Below, one piece after another: positions 9,149 to 18,164 of a DNA stretch of 64,000 nt. The position numbers and the translations under genes are program-made. Source of the DNA: JAKZVK01 sp965261065 (GTDB taxonomy: Bacteria; Acidobacteriota; Terriglobia; Bryobacterales; UBA6623); NCBI GenBank assembly GCA_965261065.1, contig OZ253444.1, forward strand, positions 5,828,001 through 5,892,000. The letters are read 5' to 3'. How positions within the stretch are numbered: position 1 is the stretch's first letter; each line of letters starts with the position of its first letter. The notes beneath the pieces are model-generated. The model worked only from the letters and a program-made list of their open reading frames with translations. It was not told the origin of the DNA and searched no databases.

Positions 9149-9477
9149 CAATTTTCCGGAACGTCGCGCCAAGATAACCCCAGCCTTATGTTGTATTTGA
9201 ACAGCAATCTGGTCGTTTCGCCGCTAACCGCACAGTGCAACTTCCGGCCTCTACGGCGGCTCAACACGAAGGCCCTAAACGTACGATTTTTTCCGTTTCG
9301 TGAGGTGACCCCAAGTACCCCAAGTAGCGCTCGACATCGCGCAGCAACCTTGCGACATCTGCTCATGTCATAAGACTAACGTGGTATTGCGAACCAGTTG
9401 GTTCCCGTGCTAGAGTCGGGCGTTTCCCCTAGGACAGAACTTCGCCCATGCTTTGCGCCTCGAAGGAGGTTACTCGA

Positions 9478-10307
9478 ATGGTGTTCTTAGATTCCAATCT
9501 CTCTCTACCAAGCTTCCCCGTCATCGGGATTGTGGCGGGGCTGGCTCTCTTTGGCGCCACTGCGGTGTACGCGCAGACCACGGTCTTACCCGGTACGTCC
9601 ACCGTGTGCTCTCTGTCCACGACAGCCTGACCTGCGAGGAAAACGCAGTCGGGCCAATGTCCGGCGGGATTCCGGTGACTGCGACCTGCCGGACGGAAGA
9701 TAACGGGGGAACGCTGGGGCCACGGCATCTGGACGTCAACGCATTCTCAGGCCTCAGCACAGAAGAGCTTCCCACCACCGGTCAGACGGCGTTCGCCACC
9801 GCCCGGCTGATCAATGAGATTGAGATCCCGGCGGCCCCAGCCACGGGCGGTGTCGAGGTTCTGCCCGTGCAGGTCGCCACCGAGGTGAGCTGGAGCGGCG
9901 TTCTGCTCGCGGCCGGCCTCAACTCCACGTTCGCCCAGGTGGTTGCGACCTTACAGGTTCGGGATACGACGACGGGAGAAGTGGTGGCGAGCAACACCTT
10001 TCTGTTCGAACGCCTTGACGCAGACTTCGCCCTCGATGTGATCGACGCTGTTAAGGGGGTGGACATTACAAACAGCAGCGGTGTGGACGTCACCGCGTTG
10101 CTGTTGCGCGGGCGGACGTACTCTATCGAGATTGAGGGGAAGTGCGACATGAGCGTGCCGTTGTTTGGCGCTGCGCTATGTACGTTCTTTGACAACCCAA
10201 GTGACATTCCCGGCCTGCAGGACCTGTTTGGCGGCGACGGCTTTGACGTCGGCAATATCACGGTCACGGTCGGGAGCGACCCGGTTGAAGACCTTCTGAG
10301 CAACTGA
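9478..10307 (+). pseudogene. Secreted protein A, frameshifted (paralogue of the next gene)
   Basis: ATG 9478 follows AAGGAGGT by 7 bases and encodes a signal peptide (hydrophobic core IVAGLALFGATAVYA, cleavage before QTT). This frame stops at 9628-9630. The mature domain (DSLTCEEN..., then ATLQVRDTTTGEVVASNTF and LLLRGRTYSIEIEGKCD) lies in another frame ending at 10307. Alignment with the downstream paralogue places the break at GTGTG, bases 9604-9608: removing one TG restores APGETKLLDVADDATCEE-like continuity (LPGTSTVLSVHDSLTCEE). The whole protein would be about 275 residues, exported and of unknown function. A dinucleotide duplication can be mutation, phase variation or assembly error. 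Confidence 0.7.
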
Positions 10308-11216
10308 GCCGGCGCGAGGGAGGCACGATTATGTCGATGACGATTGACCGCTGGCCGGCTGCAGCCGGCCGGGTTTGGGGGGGCGTCCTGAGCATCATCC
10401 TGGCGGGGGCGGTGCTTCCGGTGCACGCGTTCACTACCATCGCGCCGGGAGAAACCAAGCTGCTCGACGTGGCGGACGATGCGACCTGCGAGGAGGTCAG
10501 CCCGCCGACCGGCAATTTTGCCTGCGTAACCTCGAGCCCGAGCCCAAGCTGTAAGGTGGATGCGGCCGCACGCACCCTGAAGGTCGATGCCGGAAGGGGA
10601 CTTCGATGCTCTGCCGTCAGTGGCAGTCCATCCAATCCGGTTACTGGAAGAATCCGCTCGGCGTCTGCCATTGCCAGACTCATCAGCACATTCGAGATCG
10701 AGCCCCCTTCGTCTCAACCGGCTGCGGCGAGCCTTCCGGTTCAGATCAGCACCGAGGTGAGCTGGGACGGTATCCTGTACCCCCTTGCCCCCTTTATATT
10801 TAGTCTGCCCGTGTTCAGTCAGGTGATTGCGACCTTACAGGTTCGGGATACGACGACACAAGAGGTGGTGACGAGCAACACCTTTCTGTTCGAGAAGTCG
10901 GGCCCTATATCCGCGAAGACACCCCTTGTTAAATGTAGCGTGTTCGAGGAACCTGGTAATCTTAGCTGCACGTTCTCCAACCCGGGCGCTGGTCTGGTTT
11001 CGCTCAATAACAGTACCGGCGCCGATCTAACCGCACACCTCCTCCGGGGCCGCGAGTATGCTGTCGAGGTCGAGGCGAGGTGCGACCATACAGCGAGTTA
11101 CGCTCTTTTCGCTCCTACAGATACCACCGACTTGTCCGGTGTTCTTGGATTACCGGGAGGCTGTTTCTTCGGAGCTCAGCGGAACGTGGAACTGGATGCT
11201 TTTTTTGGCCTTTTAG

Positions 11217-12881
11217 CCAGGATTTCCATTTTGGCCCTGGCACGGCCACAGTATACACCCGCTCCGCTCCGAACAGCACGTCCTTTCACGCTGAACCCTG
11301 CACATCACCTCTGCTGGTAGTCGCCAGAGCTGGTTCGACCGCTCACAGTCGTTGATTGAGCGGCTTGAACGGCGCTCCGGCCGACACTGCTCCTTGCGAA
11401 ACCTTTTGGAGCCAAAAGCTGTTGATCCTCACTCCGGCAATGCTACCCACTCGGCAGCGGCAGCGCCCAGATCTTGTGCAGCATGTCGCCGAACAGCCGC
11501 CGGTTCAGATGTCCCTCCGCCAATAAGAGCCAGTAATACCGCGCGTGCTTGACCAGCCGACCGCCGGTCTTCATCAACCTGTGTTGCAAGCTCGTCAGCG
11601 ACCAACTCTTGATTCGCTGCGGAAGCCCCAGCCGCCGCCAAAGATTGCCCAGGTTGTAGGCCAGCACGCTCAGTTGCAACCGCACTTCGTTGGCCCGAAA
11701 TCGATGGCACGACAATCGCGTCCAGTGCGTCGCCTGCTTGCCTTCCTTGATCCACTGTTCCGCCGTGCCGCGCTTGTTGTAGAAGCGCACCACCGAGCGG
11801 CTCGGCAAGCTCATGCTCGTCACGATGAATCCGACGCGCGGGAACAGCTCGCCCTGGTGATGCTCGACCTTAGCGACGATCCGCCTCGCCTGCGACCAAC
11901 TCTCCGCCTGATAGCGAAAACTCTTGTAGCGCACCAAGGGCTTGCGGGAAGGCCTTCCCGGCGGGCGAAACAGGATGTCTTCGATCTCCAGCTCCAAGCT
12001 CTTGTTGGCCGGAATGCGAATGACGTACTGTACTCCGCGTTCCTCCGAAGCCTCATAAACTTCCGGCTTCGCAAAGGCCGCATCGCCCCGGAAGGCGACC
12101 TGCTTGCCCGCAGCCTGTTGGCGCTCGATCTCCGGCAACAAGAGCTCATCCCAGTCCTCGGCGCTGTGCACGTTGCCTGGACGCAGCTTGGCAGCGAGGC
12201 AATCACCATGACCGTTGAACAAAAGCAACGGGTGGTAGCAGACCGACTCGAAGTGTCCGTTGTAGGCACTGCCTTCCTGTTGGCCATGGACCGGACTCTC
12301 GGTGGAGTCCAGGTCCAGAACGACCCGCTCGGCGTCGTCGAACGCTTCCGCTTGCCCGACCAGCTCTCGGTTCAGCGCCATCAGCCCCAGCAGGTTCTCT
12401 TCGCTCGCCAGCATCTCCGTCTCGAAGCCGTGCAGCGTCGAGGTCAAGGCCGCACCGCGATCCCAGATCTTCTGCGAACCGATCAGCCGAAACGTCGGAT
12501 CGATCGAAACCCGCTCGGCGTCGTTGAGGTCCTCGTAGCCGGCGAGTCGGCTGTAAACCGACTGCCGCAACAGATCAGCGAGCGTGAACTGCTTGTTTGT
12601 GCCTTGCCGGGAGTCGCTGAGATGCTCGTCAATCAGTTCTCCGAGACCGAGCCGTTCGTCCAGTTCGCGAACCGAAATCAGGCCACCGTCGGAAGTGACG
12701 TGCGATCCCTGGAAATCGACTTTGAGAAGTCCATTGAAACTTAGCTGGAATGGCTTGGTTTGTTTTTCACCCATTGGGTGTTGGCCTCCATGGCGTCCTC
12801 ATCGGGCTCTAGCCCCTATGAATAAAGACGCTCAAGGCCGCTGGAAGGTCGGGATGTCAAACATCAAATTGAAAATGCGGG
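11217..12881 (-). mobile_element. IS1380-family insertion sequence, 1665 bp, target duplication TTTAG
   Basis: The ends CCAGGATTTCCATTTTGG (left) and CCCGCATTTTCAATTTG (complement of right) are imperfect inverted repeats that begin with CC, as IS1380 members do. TTTAG occurs at 11212-11216 and again at 12882-12886. The 1665-bp length is what I expect for this family. The host gene reading frame is restored exactly when the element and one TTTAG are removed, which supports the boundaries independently. Confidence 0.9.
11443..12774 (-). CDS. IS1380-family transposase
   Basis: This is a complete DDE transposase of 443 residues. It opens with FNGLLKVDFQGSHVTSDGG, the conserved family N-terminus. 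It then has LDLDSTESPVHGQQEGSAYNGH with catalytic Asp residues (about residue 150) and FRGDAAFAKPEVYE with the second Asp (about residue 230). FYNKRGTAEQWIKEGKQ holds the catalytic Glu and the Y-(2)R-(3)E-(6)K type signature (about residue 345). No stop or frameshift is visible, so the element could be active. It is transcribed against the secreted-protein gene it interrupts. Confidence 0.93.
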   Translation of the reverse strand: MGEKQTKPFQLSFNGLLKVDFQGSHVTSDGGLISVRELDERLGLGELIDEHLSDSRQGTNKQFTLADLLRQSVYSRLAGYEDLNDAERVSIDPTFRLIGSQKIWDRGAALTSTLHGFETEMLASEENLLGLMALNRELVGQAEAFDDAERVVLDLDSTESPVHGQQEGSAYNGHFESVCYHPLLLFNGHGDCLAAKLRPGNVHSAEDWDELLLPEIERQQAAGKQVAFRGDAAFAKPEVYEASEERGVQYVIRIPANKSLELEIEDILFRPPGRPSRKPLVRYKSFRYQAESWSQARRIVAKVEHHQGELFPRVGFIVTSMSLPSRSVVRFYNKRGTAEQWIKEGKQATHWTRLSCHRFRANEVRLQLSVLAYNLGNLWRRLGLPQRIKSWSLTSLQHRLMKTGGRLVKHARYYWLLLAEGHLNRRLFGDMLHKIWALPLPSG

Positions 12882-13623
12882 TTTAGACGTCGACCTCCTC
12901 TACGATGGTTTCACGGCCGCGCCGATCACGATCACGGTGGGCCCCGATTGGGTTGCAGGTCTGGTACTACCGAAGGACGACGATGACCATTTCAAGTGCT
13001 ACGAGGCCGACGGGGATGACCTGGACGTGATCGTCAACCTCGAAGATCAGTTCGGATTGGCGCCGGCGGTTCGGGTGGAGGAGCCGGAACTGTTCTGCAA
13101 TCCGGTCGCCAAGACGGTCAACGGAGAGGTCACGGAGATCAGCGATCCCACGGCGCATTTGACCGGCTACGAGATCGAGGCTGAGGAGGAGGATGACGAG
13201 GAGGCTGAGCGGGTCGTGGTCGTAGCGAACCAGTTTGGTGAGCAGACCCTGGAGGTCGAAGAGCCCAAGCTCCTCTTTGTGCCGTCCGAGAAGGATGGTG
13301 GTGGCTTCCCCCAGAATCTCGACCACTTCCAGTGCTACGAGGCCGAGGGGGATGCGGTGAACGTGATCGTCAACCTCGATGATCAGTTCGGATTGGAATC
13401 GGAGGTCCTGGTCGGTGAAGCGGAGCTCTTCTGCAATCCGGTGGACAAGAATGGCGAGGGGATCAAGGATCCCACGGTGCATCTGACATGCTACGAGATC
13501 GACGATGACGAGGAGGTTGAGCGGGCCGTGGTCGTAGCGAACCAGTTTGGGGAGCAGATGCTGGAGGTCGACGAGCCCGAGCTGCTCTGCGCGCCGTCCG
13601 AGAAAATCTCCGTCGTACTACCG

Positions 13624-13905
13624 GAGGAGGACGACGACGAGGGTGACGACGACGACGAGGGTGACGACGACGAGGGTGAGGACGACGACGAGGGCGAGGG
13701 TGACGACGAGGACGATGAGGGCGACGATACCGACGATACCGACGAGGGTGAGGGTGACGACGACGACGACGACGAAGGGGAGGAGGACGACCAGGGCGAG
13801 GACGATGAGGGCGACGATACCGACGATGCTGATGATCCCGACGAGGTTGAGGTTGAGGACGACGACGAGGGCGACGACGGTGATGATAACGATGGACGAC
13901 AAGGA
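13624..13905 (+). repeat. Asp/Glu-coding low-complexity tract
   Basis: These 282 bases are dominated by GAC, GAG, GAT and GGT codons and encode the polyacidic tail of secreted protein B. Unit lengths are irregular (for example GDDDDEG, GDDTDD, GEDDDEG), so the tract probably grew by replication slippage. It has no spacer-repeat periodicity and is not a CRISPR. Confidence 0.8.
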
Positions 13906-13908
13906 TGA

Positions 13909-14389
13909 GTAGATGAAGATGCGCGTGTCGTCACGAAAAGATCCTCCGGTGTCGGCCTGGGGGAAAGTCGAGAGAAAGTCGAGAAAGTCGAGGACATCCA
14001 TGATAGGTATCTGTCAAGGATGGACGCAGTCATCCGAATCCTCCCGTCAGCGGGGGCGTTGTCTTCAGCAGTGACGCTTCGCAGCCCGAGCGTTTTTGCG
14101 AATCAAGTCGCAAGGTCAACGAGTCACGTGACCAGACATCCATGTGCGCGCATCGGGTCGCCCCACCGTACCGGCCGGGGGACCGTCGCGGAAGATTCAG
14201 TTTGGGTTTTCAGGCCCGCCGGCCTCGAAACAGAGATACGGACGCATCAGAAATTTCCCAGGAAACTCCCAGCAAACTCCTTCGCGTAGTCCCCAACAGG
14301 CGAGGACCGGCGGGCCGCTCGTGACACCGCACAGCGTCGATGAAACTCTTCGTTTCTCCTTTTAACAGAAAAAAAGCAAATTCTCCTCG
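13909..14389. other. Non-coding stretch between secreted protein B and IS110
   Basis: No gene is supported. Bases 13966-13996 hold three short tandem GAGAAAGTCGA units. The 16-base GAGAAAGTCGAGGACA at 13981-13996 recurs at 15518-15533, on the other side of the IS110. This stretch may include the non-coding end of the IS110, where members of that family keep their bridge RNA, but I cannot place that end. Confidence 0.4.
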
Positions 14390-15418
14390 TTACGCCTCGG
14401 CCGCAACCCGCGGCACGAACGCGCGGCCACTGGTGTCCACGGCCCGCAGATACGCCACCAACTTGCGCGCCACGGCCAACGTCGCGCGATTGCGAGACCC
14501 GCGCGTCAACTCCCGCTCATGGACGTCGTGCAGTTGCGGGTTCCAGCGCGGCGCGAGTTTCGCCGCCTCGATCAGCACCCGCTGCAAATGCTTGTTGCGC
14601 TGCTTCGACAGCGGTCCCCGCTGCGTCTTGCCGGCCGACTCGCGCTGTGCCGAACACAACCCACAGTAACTCACCGCCTGGCCCAGCGAACCGAAGCGCT
14701 CGGGCTCGACGGTCTCCAGCGCCCAGGTCAACGCCGTCACCTCCCCCACGCCGCGAATCGACTGCAGCAACTCGACGCGTTCCCGCAACAGCGGATGGCG
14801 CCGCAATCCGCGCAGTAACTCCTGCTGCAAACGATCGAACATTTCCAGGCTGCCGCGGGTGATGGCGAGCAGCTCGATCACCGACTCGGGCGTGTCGCGC
14901 AGGCTGTCGAGATAGGAGTAGAAATAGTTGCGCCCGTGCAGCCGCCGGGCATCGTAGGGTTCGCCCACTTCCATCAGTAGCCCGCTGATTTTGTTCTTCA
15001 TGCGGACGGCTTCGCCCAGCAGCAGATTGCGATAGCGCAGCACGCGCCGCAACTCGTGCAGGGCAGGCGGCGCCACGTAGCAGCGCGGCAGCAGGTTGCA
15101 GCGCAGCAGGTCACTGATCTTGGTGGCGTCGAGACGGTCGTTCTTCTTCTTGGCGCAGGCGATGGCCTTGAGCATGGCCGGGTGTGCGACTTGCAGTTCC
15201 TGGGCGAAGGGCTGGAGGTGATCGTAAATCCAGCCGGTAAACAGGGTGGCTTCGAGCGCGCCCACCCAAGGGCGCTCGAGGGCTGACGCCCAAGCGGTCA
15301 GGGCGGCGCGAGTGGCCGCGACCTGACCGCGCTGGACGATCGTTCCGTCCCCGGTTTTGATGCAGAAGCTGATGCTTTTCTTATGGACATCGAGTCCGAT
15401 GTAGTAGAGTTCTGGCAT
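14390..15418 (-). CDS. IS110-family transposase, copy 1
   Basis: This is a DEDD transposase (serine-dependent recombinase of IS110 type) of 342 residues. The N-terminal RuvC-like domain has YYIGLDVHKKSISFCI with the first Asp, ALEATLFTGWI, and KKKNDRLDATKISDLL with two further acidic residues (about residues 100-110). The C-terminal Tnp domain has LLQSIRGVGEVTALTW (about residue 225) and YCGLCSAQRES, where the catalytic Ser is expected. ATG 15418 is preceded by AGGAGG at 6-base spacing. Comparison with the truncated copy at 27602 shows shared DNA out to base 15520, so the element extends about 100 bp upstream of the gene. The frame is intact. Confidence 0.92.
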   Translation of the reverse strand: MPELYYIGLDVHKKSISFCIKTGDGTIVQRGQVAATRAALTAWASALERPWVGALEATLFTGWIYDHLQPFAQELQVAHPAMLKAIACAKKKNDRLDATKISDLLRCNLLPRCYVAPPALHELRRVLRYRNLLLGEAVRMKNKISGLLMEVGEPYDARRLHGRNYFYSYLDSLRDTPESVIELLAITRGSLEMFDRLQQELLRGLRRHPLLRERVELLQSIRGVGEVTALTWALETVEPERFGSLGQAVSYCGLCSAQRESAGKTQRGPLSKQRNKHLQRVLIEAAKLAPRWNPQLHDVHERELTRGSRNRATLAVARKLVAYLRAVDTSGRAFVPRVAAEA

Positions 15419-15523
15419 GGAATCCTCCTGGGATTGGCTCTGAGCCGACCGCGTGGCCGCTCTCAGCATTTTGCCCCCGGGAGGATTCCTCTTTGCCACT
15501 ACCTATGCATTGAAACAGAGAAA

Positions 15524-15547
15524 GTCGAGGACAGGCTACTACTTTTT
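15524..15547. repeat. Right copy of the 18-bp inverted pair, at the IS110 edge
   Basis: GGACAGGCTACTACTTTT (15529-15546) is the exact complement of 9129-9146. It starts 8 bases outside the point where identity between the two IS110 copies ends (15520). Confidence 0.5.
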
Positions 15548-15829
15548 TGTCAAGCACTCCATTCGAGTCACAGCTCCCAATATGGGCCAAGCCACTTATT
15601 TCCAATAACTTCCTTCCACTGACCGGCGCCGGTCCGGACACCCCGCGCTACACTGGACACGGGGACTGCTTGCCCAGCAGAGACCATGGGAGACCCGAAG
15701 CGACAGCCATTGACGCGGACGCGGCGAAGCACCCCCGGGGCCGCCGACCCTGCACAGGTCTCATCCGTATTCATCTGTAGTTCGATGAGTTTCCCGGGCC
15801 CAAAAGGGCAGGGAGCCACTACTGTCCCA
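15547..15829. other. Short spacer, nothing recognised
   Basis: This is 283 bases between the IS110 edge and the last codon of the decayed IS4 gene. No reading frame resembles a known family. It may contain the unrecognised right end of the IS4 element. Confidence 0.3.
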
Positions 15830-15925
15830 TCATAAGTCGAATAGAGTCAGTTGGTTGGAGGGATGGAGTGGTGGAAGTTGGGAATCGAGGCCCTCCAACA
15901 CCTGTAAAAGCGGCGTTTTCTCGAA

Positions 15926-16956
15926 GCCTGGTATCCACTTGACTCAGGTGACCCCAACATCTTGTAGTTGGGCTCACAGCGTCTTAGCGTCCCAATCGGC
16001 GACGATCGAGCGGTACGGCGTCGGCTCCACCGCCATGGCCTGCTGCACAAGGCGGTAGAAGAGCTTGCCCCGACTGCGTGATCTGCGCCGATTGAAGCGG
16101 AACACGAACTCGTCGAGATAGTAGTCCAGATGCTCGTGGCTGACCGCCCCCTGATGCGTGCCCAGCATCCAGCGCTTGAGTAGCGAGATCGCCAAGTGCA
16201 CCCTCGGCAGTAGCTGCGAGGCCTGCTCGCGGCGGTTGTTAATCGAGATGATACGACGCTGGTAGTCCTTCTTCTTGAGCGGATCGTAGCCCGACCAGTT
16301 GTCGGTAACAACCACGCTGCCCGGCTCGACCGACTCCTCGACGAAGGGCATCAAACTGGCCGCCGAGGCGTTCTGAACGCGCTGCATGCGGATGCGCCCC
16401 AGCCCGGTGCCTCTCTCTTCCGCGGCGACTGCAATCAACGCTTTACGCTCGGTCTGCCGGCCGATTACCCCTTCTTCTTCAGCGCCCCAGTAGGTCTCAT
16501 CGACCTCGACGAGGCCCGTCAATCGCTCCCGCCCCGGGCGCACCATCGCTCGCCTCAGCTTGTGCATCCAAGGCCAGGCGGTTTGGTAACTACCCAGTCC
16601 CAGAACGCGCTGTAGACCCAGGGCGCTGGCCCCATTCTTCTGCGTGGTGATGGTCCACATCGCCCGGAACCACAGCCGCAGCGGCTTGCGTGTGTCTTGA
16701 AAGATCGTGCCGGCGGTGACGGAGGTTTGCCGCCCGCAGCGAGCGCATTCGAACCACACTTTGCGCACCGGCCAAGCGCGCTCATGCCCACACCTTGGAC
16801 AGCGGAAACCCTCTGGCCAGCGCAAGGCGAACAGCTAGTCGCGGCAAGCCTCCTCGCTCGCAAAGTGAGACTCGAATTCGAGTTGGTCGCGCTGGTAATC
16901 CTCCACCAGGCCCTACACTACATCTTGGGGTCACCTGAGTCAAGTGGATACCCAGC
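15926..16956 (-). mobile_element. IS1595-family insertion sequence, 1031 bp, 8-bp target duplication
   Basis: Terminal inverted repeats of about 31 bp start GCCTGGTATCCACTTGACTC on the left and GCTGGGTATCCACTTGACTC on the complement of the right; the inner 26 bases are perfect. TTCTCGAA flanks the element at 15918-15925 and 16957-16964, the 8-bp duplication expected for IS1595. It lies inside the IS4 transposase gene, so it arrived after the IS4. Confidence 0.9.
15974..16906 (-). pseudogene. IS1595-family transposase with in-frame amber codon
   Basis: From ATG 16825 the frame gives a zinc ribbon (RWPEGFRCPRCGHERAW, CARC), LGLGSYQTAWPWMHKLRRAM, then VEVDETYWGAEEEG with the first Asp, VVTDNWSGY with the second, and SINNRREQASQLLPRVHLAI/SLLKRWMLGTHQGAVSHEHL with the last catalytic residue. 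Upstream of that ATG the family N-terminus is still readable (DQLEFESHFASEEACRD) back to GTG 16906. A TAG codon at 16837-16835 interrupts it where Tyr is expected before LFALRWPEGF. The protein could restart at 16825 with nearly all of the zinc ribbon, so residual activity is not excluded. Confidence 0.8.
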
Positions 16957-18007
16957 TTCTCGAAAACGGTGACGCTGAGAATCTGTAGAATTCGGGAGAG
17001 ACTGGCCTCGATGCCGAGCTGTTTCTTCAGAATCGCCACCATCAGATAGACGATCACCCCGACCCAGATCTGCGTCTTCACCGCGTTCGCCGACGTGCCG
17101 TAGAACTTCTTGATGCGGAGGTGTTGTTTGATCCACTTGAAGAATAATTCCACATCCCAGCGACGCTTGTAGAGTTACGCAATCGTGAGTGCAGGCAACA
17201 GAAAATTGTTCGTCAGGAAACGCAGGCGAAGGTTCTGCGGCTCATCCCAATAGCGGATCAGCCGAGTGGGGGCGGGATAGTCGCGGGCCGAATTCTGGCC
17301 GGTGAGTACGATCGTCTGATCTGAGCGTAGGCCCGTCGTTTTGTCCACGCGATGGGAGTAGCGGCGGCGGTACTGCATGTTGGTTCGAGCCCGCACGACG
17401 AAGAAAGTGGCCGCCAGCGTGAACCGGTAGAGGCGGGCAAAATGAATGTAACCGCGGTCCATGACATAGCAGGCCCCTGGCTCCAGCACGAGATCATCCA
17501 ACACGCTGACATCGCTGACGTGCGCCGACGTCACGCGAATAAAGCTGGGAATACTGCCGCGCAGGTCCAACAGGGTATGGACCTGCGCGGCTGCTTTCGT
17601 GCGTTGGAAGGGAGCCCACGGGAACAACGACAAGCACAGATCGATGGTGGTGGAGTCCAGGGCGTAGGCTGTCTGCTCCAATTCCAGCCCCAGATTTTCG
17701 TGGGAGTAGAGTTGCCGGGCTTGACGGATGAGGATCTGAGCAACATCGGCGTAGATGCGCCAGTCGCGTTTCAAGTTGGCATTCGCCAGCGTGTTGCGGG
17801 AGATATTGCCGCGAAAGCCCATATGGTAAGAGCCGTGGTTGTACGGCGCGGAGACAAACTTCGATATCGCGCAGACTCTCCCGCGAGGTGAGTTGGGCGA
17901 AAGCAAGACACAGGAACTGGTCGAGACACGAAAAGCGCTGCACCTTGTGATGTCCCCGGTAGCGCTCGACGCAACGGCGGAAAGCAGGGAGCCCTTTTAG
18001 GTACGAG

Positions 18008-18042
18008 CCCGTAGCGGGGATCTCGGTTCTGAGATCCGCGGT
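18008..18042. repeat. GATCTCGGTTTTGAGATCC-type palindromic repeat, copy 1
   Basis: The core GGATCTCGGTTCTGAGATCC sits inside a conserved GTAGCG...CGCGG(C/T)C frame. Further copies lie at 18919-18953 (inside the end of a gene) and 59183-59217. It marks the lost upstream end of the decayed IS4 gene. Confidence 0.7.
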
Positions 18043-18164
18043 CTTGCCCTCAACCCACCCAATCAGTCACAGAACTTTCAAATCTTCACCCCACTGATTC
18101 CAAACCACTTACCTCGTCGGGGGCCCTTTTACCCCAACCACCTCAGCGTATCCTGAAGGTGAAG

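Larger units (their letters stand above)
7421..9440. repeat. About 2 kb of non-coding DNA built from dispersed repeats
   Basis: Apart from one 65-codon gene (7725-7922), no coding region is supported. The DNA is a patchwork of short repeats. CCTAGCCGCGAAGCGGC occurs at 7432 and 8993. GATTCACGAATCACGGATC-type strings lie at 7699-7760 and 8627-8660. The CCCCGGGTGCCAACCCGGGG box is at 8489. Hairpins such as CCCAGCGCTTCAGCGCTGGG lie near 8801-8820. CCCGAACCGT(A/C)GGGGC boxes are at about 8362 and 8697. Such clustering suggests a recombination-prone accumulation site for REP-like elements. Confidence 0.6.
10331..13908 (+). pseudogene. Secreted protein B with Cys-containing repeats and polyacidic tail, split by IS1380
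   Basis: The 5' part (10331-11216) has a good ribosome site (GAGGGAGG), a signal peptide (GGVLSIILAGAVLPVHAF) and the same domain as protein A. The 3' part (12887-13908) continues in the frame obtained when bases 11217-12886 are removed, giving FFGLLDVDLLYDGFTAAPIT. The intact gene would encode about 635 residues. After the shared domain come two repeats of roughly 100 residues (residues about 320-430 and 440-535). Their motifs are HF(K/Q)CYEA, V.VNL.DQFGL, FCNPV.K, DPT.HLT.YEI and VVVANQFGEQ.LEV, like the HFKCY.../FCNPV repeats of uncharacterised secreted proteins (DUF7450-type, from memory). The last 95 residues are nearly all Asp, Glu and Gly. The role is unknown; surface exposure and cation binding are plausible. 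Confidence 0.75.
15830..17995 (-). pseudogene. IS4-family transposase, broken four ways
   Basis: Reading leftwards from about 17995 the frame gives GLPAFRRCVERYRGHHKVQR and FSCLDQFLCLAFAQLTSRES, the IS4 N-terminus. After VQPRL one extra T (near 17820) shifts the frame, which then continues as YHMGFRGNISRNTLANAN. YALDSTTIDLCLSLFPWA, YVMDRGYIHFARLYRF and, after the stop, RRWDVELFFKWIKQHLRIKK carry the three catalytic acidic residues. Defects are a missing start region, the +1 frameshift, an in-frame TAA at 17175-17173 (IA*LYKRRW, CAA expected) and an IS1595 inserted at 15926-16956. The C-terminus resumes beyond the insertion as FEKTPLLQVLEGLDSQ and ends in LTLFDL at TGA 15832-15830. It cannot make an active enzyme. 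Confidence 0.85.

Noticed and set aside
9064..9366. Leftward 100-codon frame with RDVPENWGTGYYF resembling an IS5-type transposase start
   Set aside because: The similarity is limited to a few residues encoded by the AGTAGCCTGTCC repeat; the rest is arginine-rich filler.
13620..13905. CRISPR-like or tandem repeat array
   Set aside because: The repetition comes from GAC/GAG codons of an acidic tail with irregular unit length and no spacers. No CRISPR array or cas gene was seen anywhere in the window.
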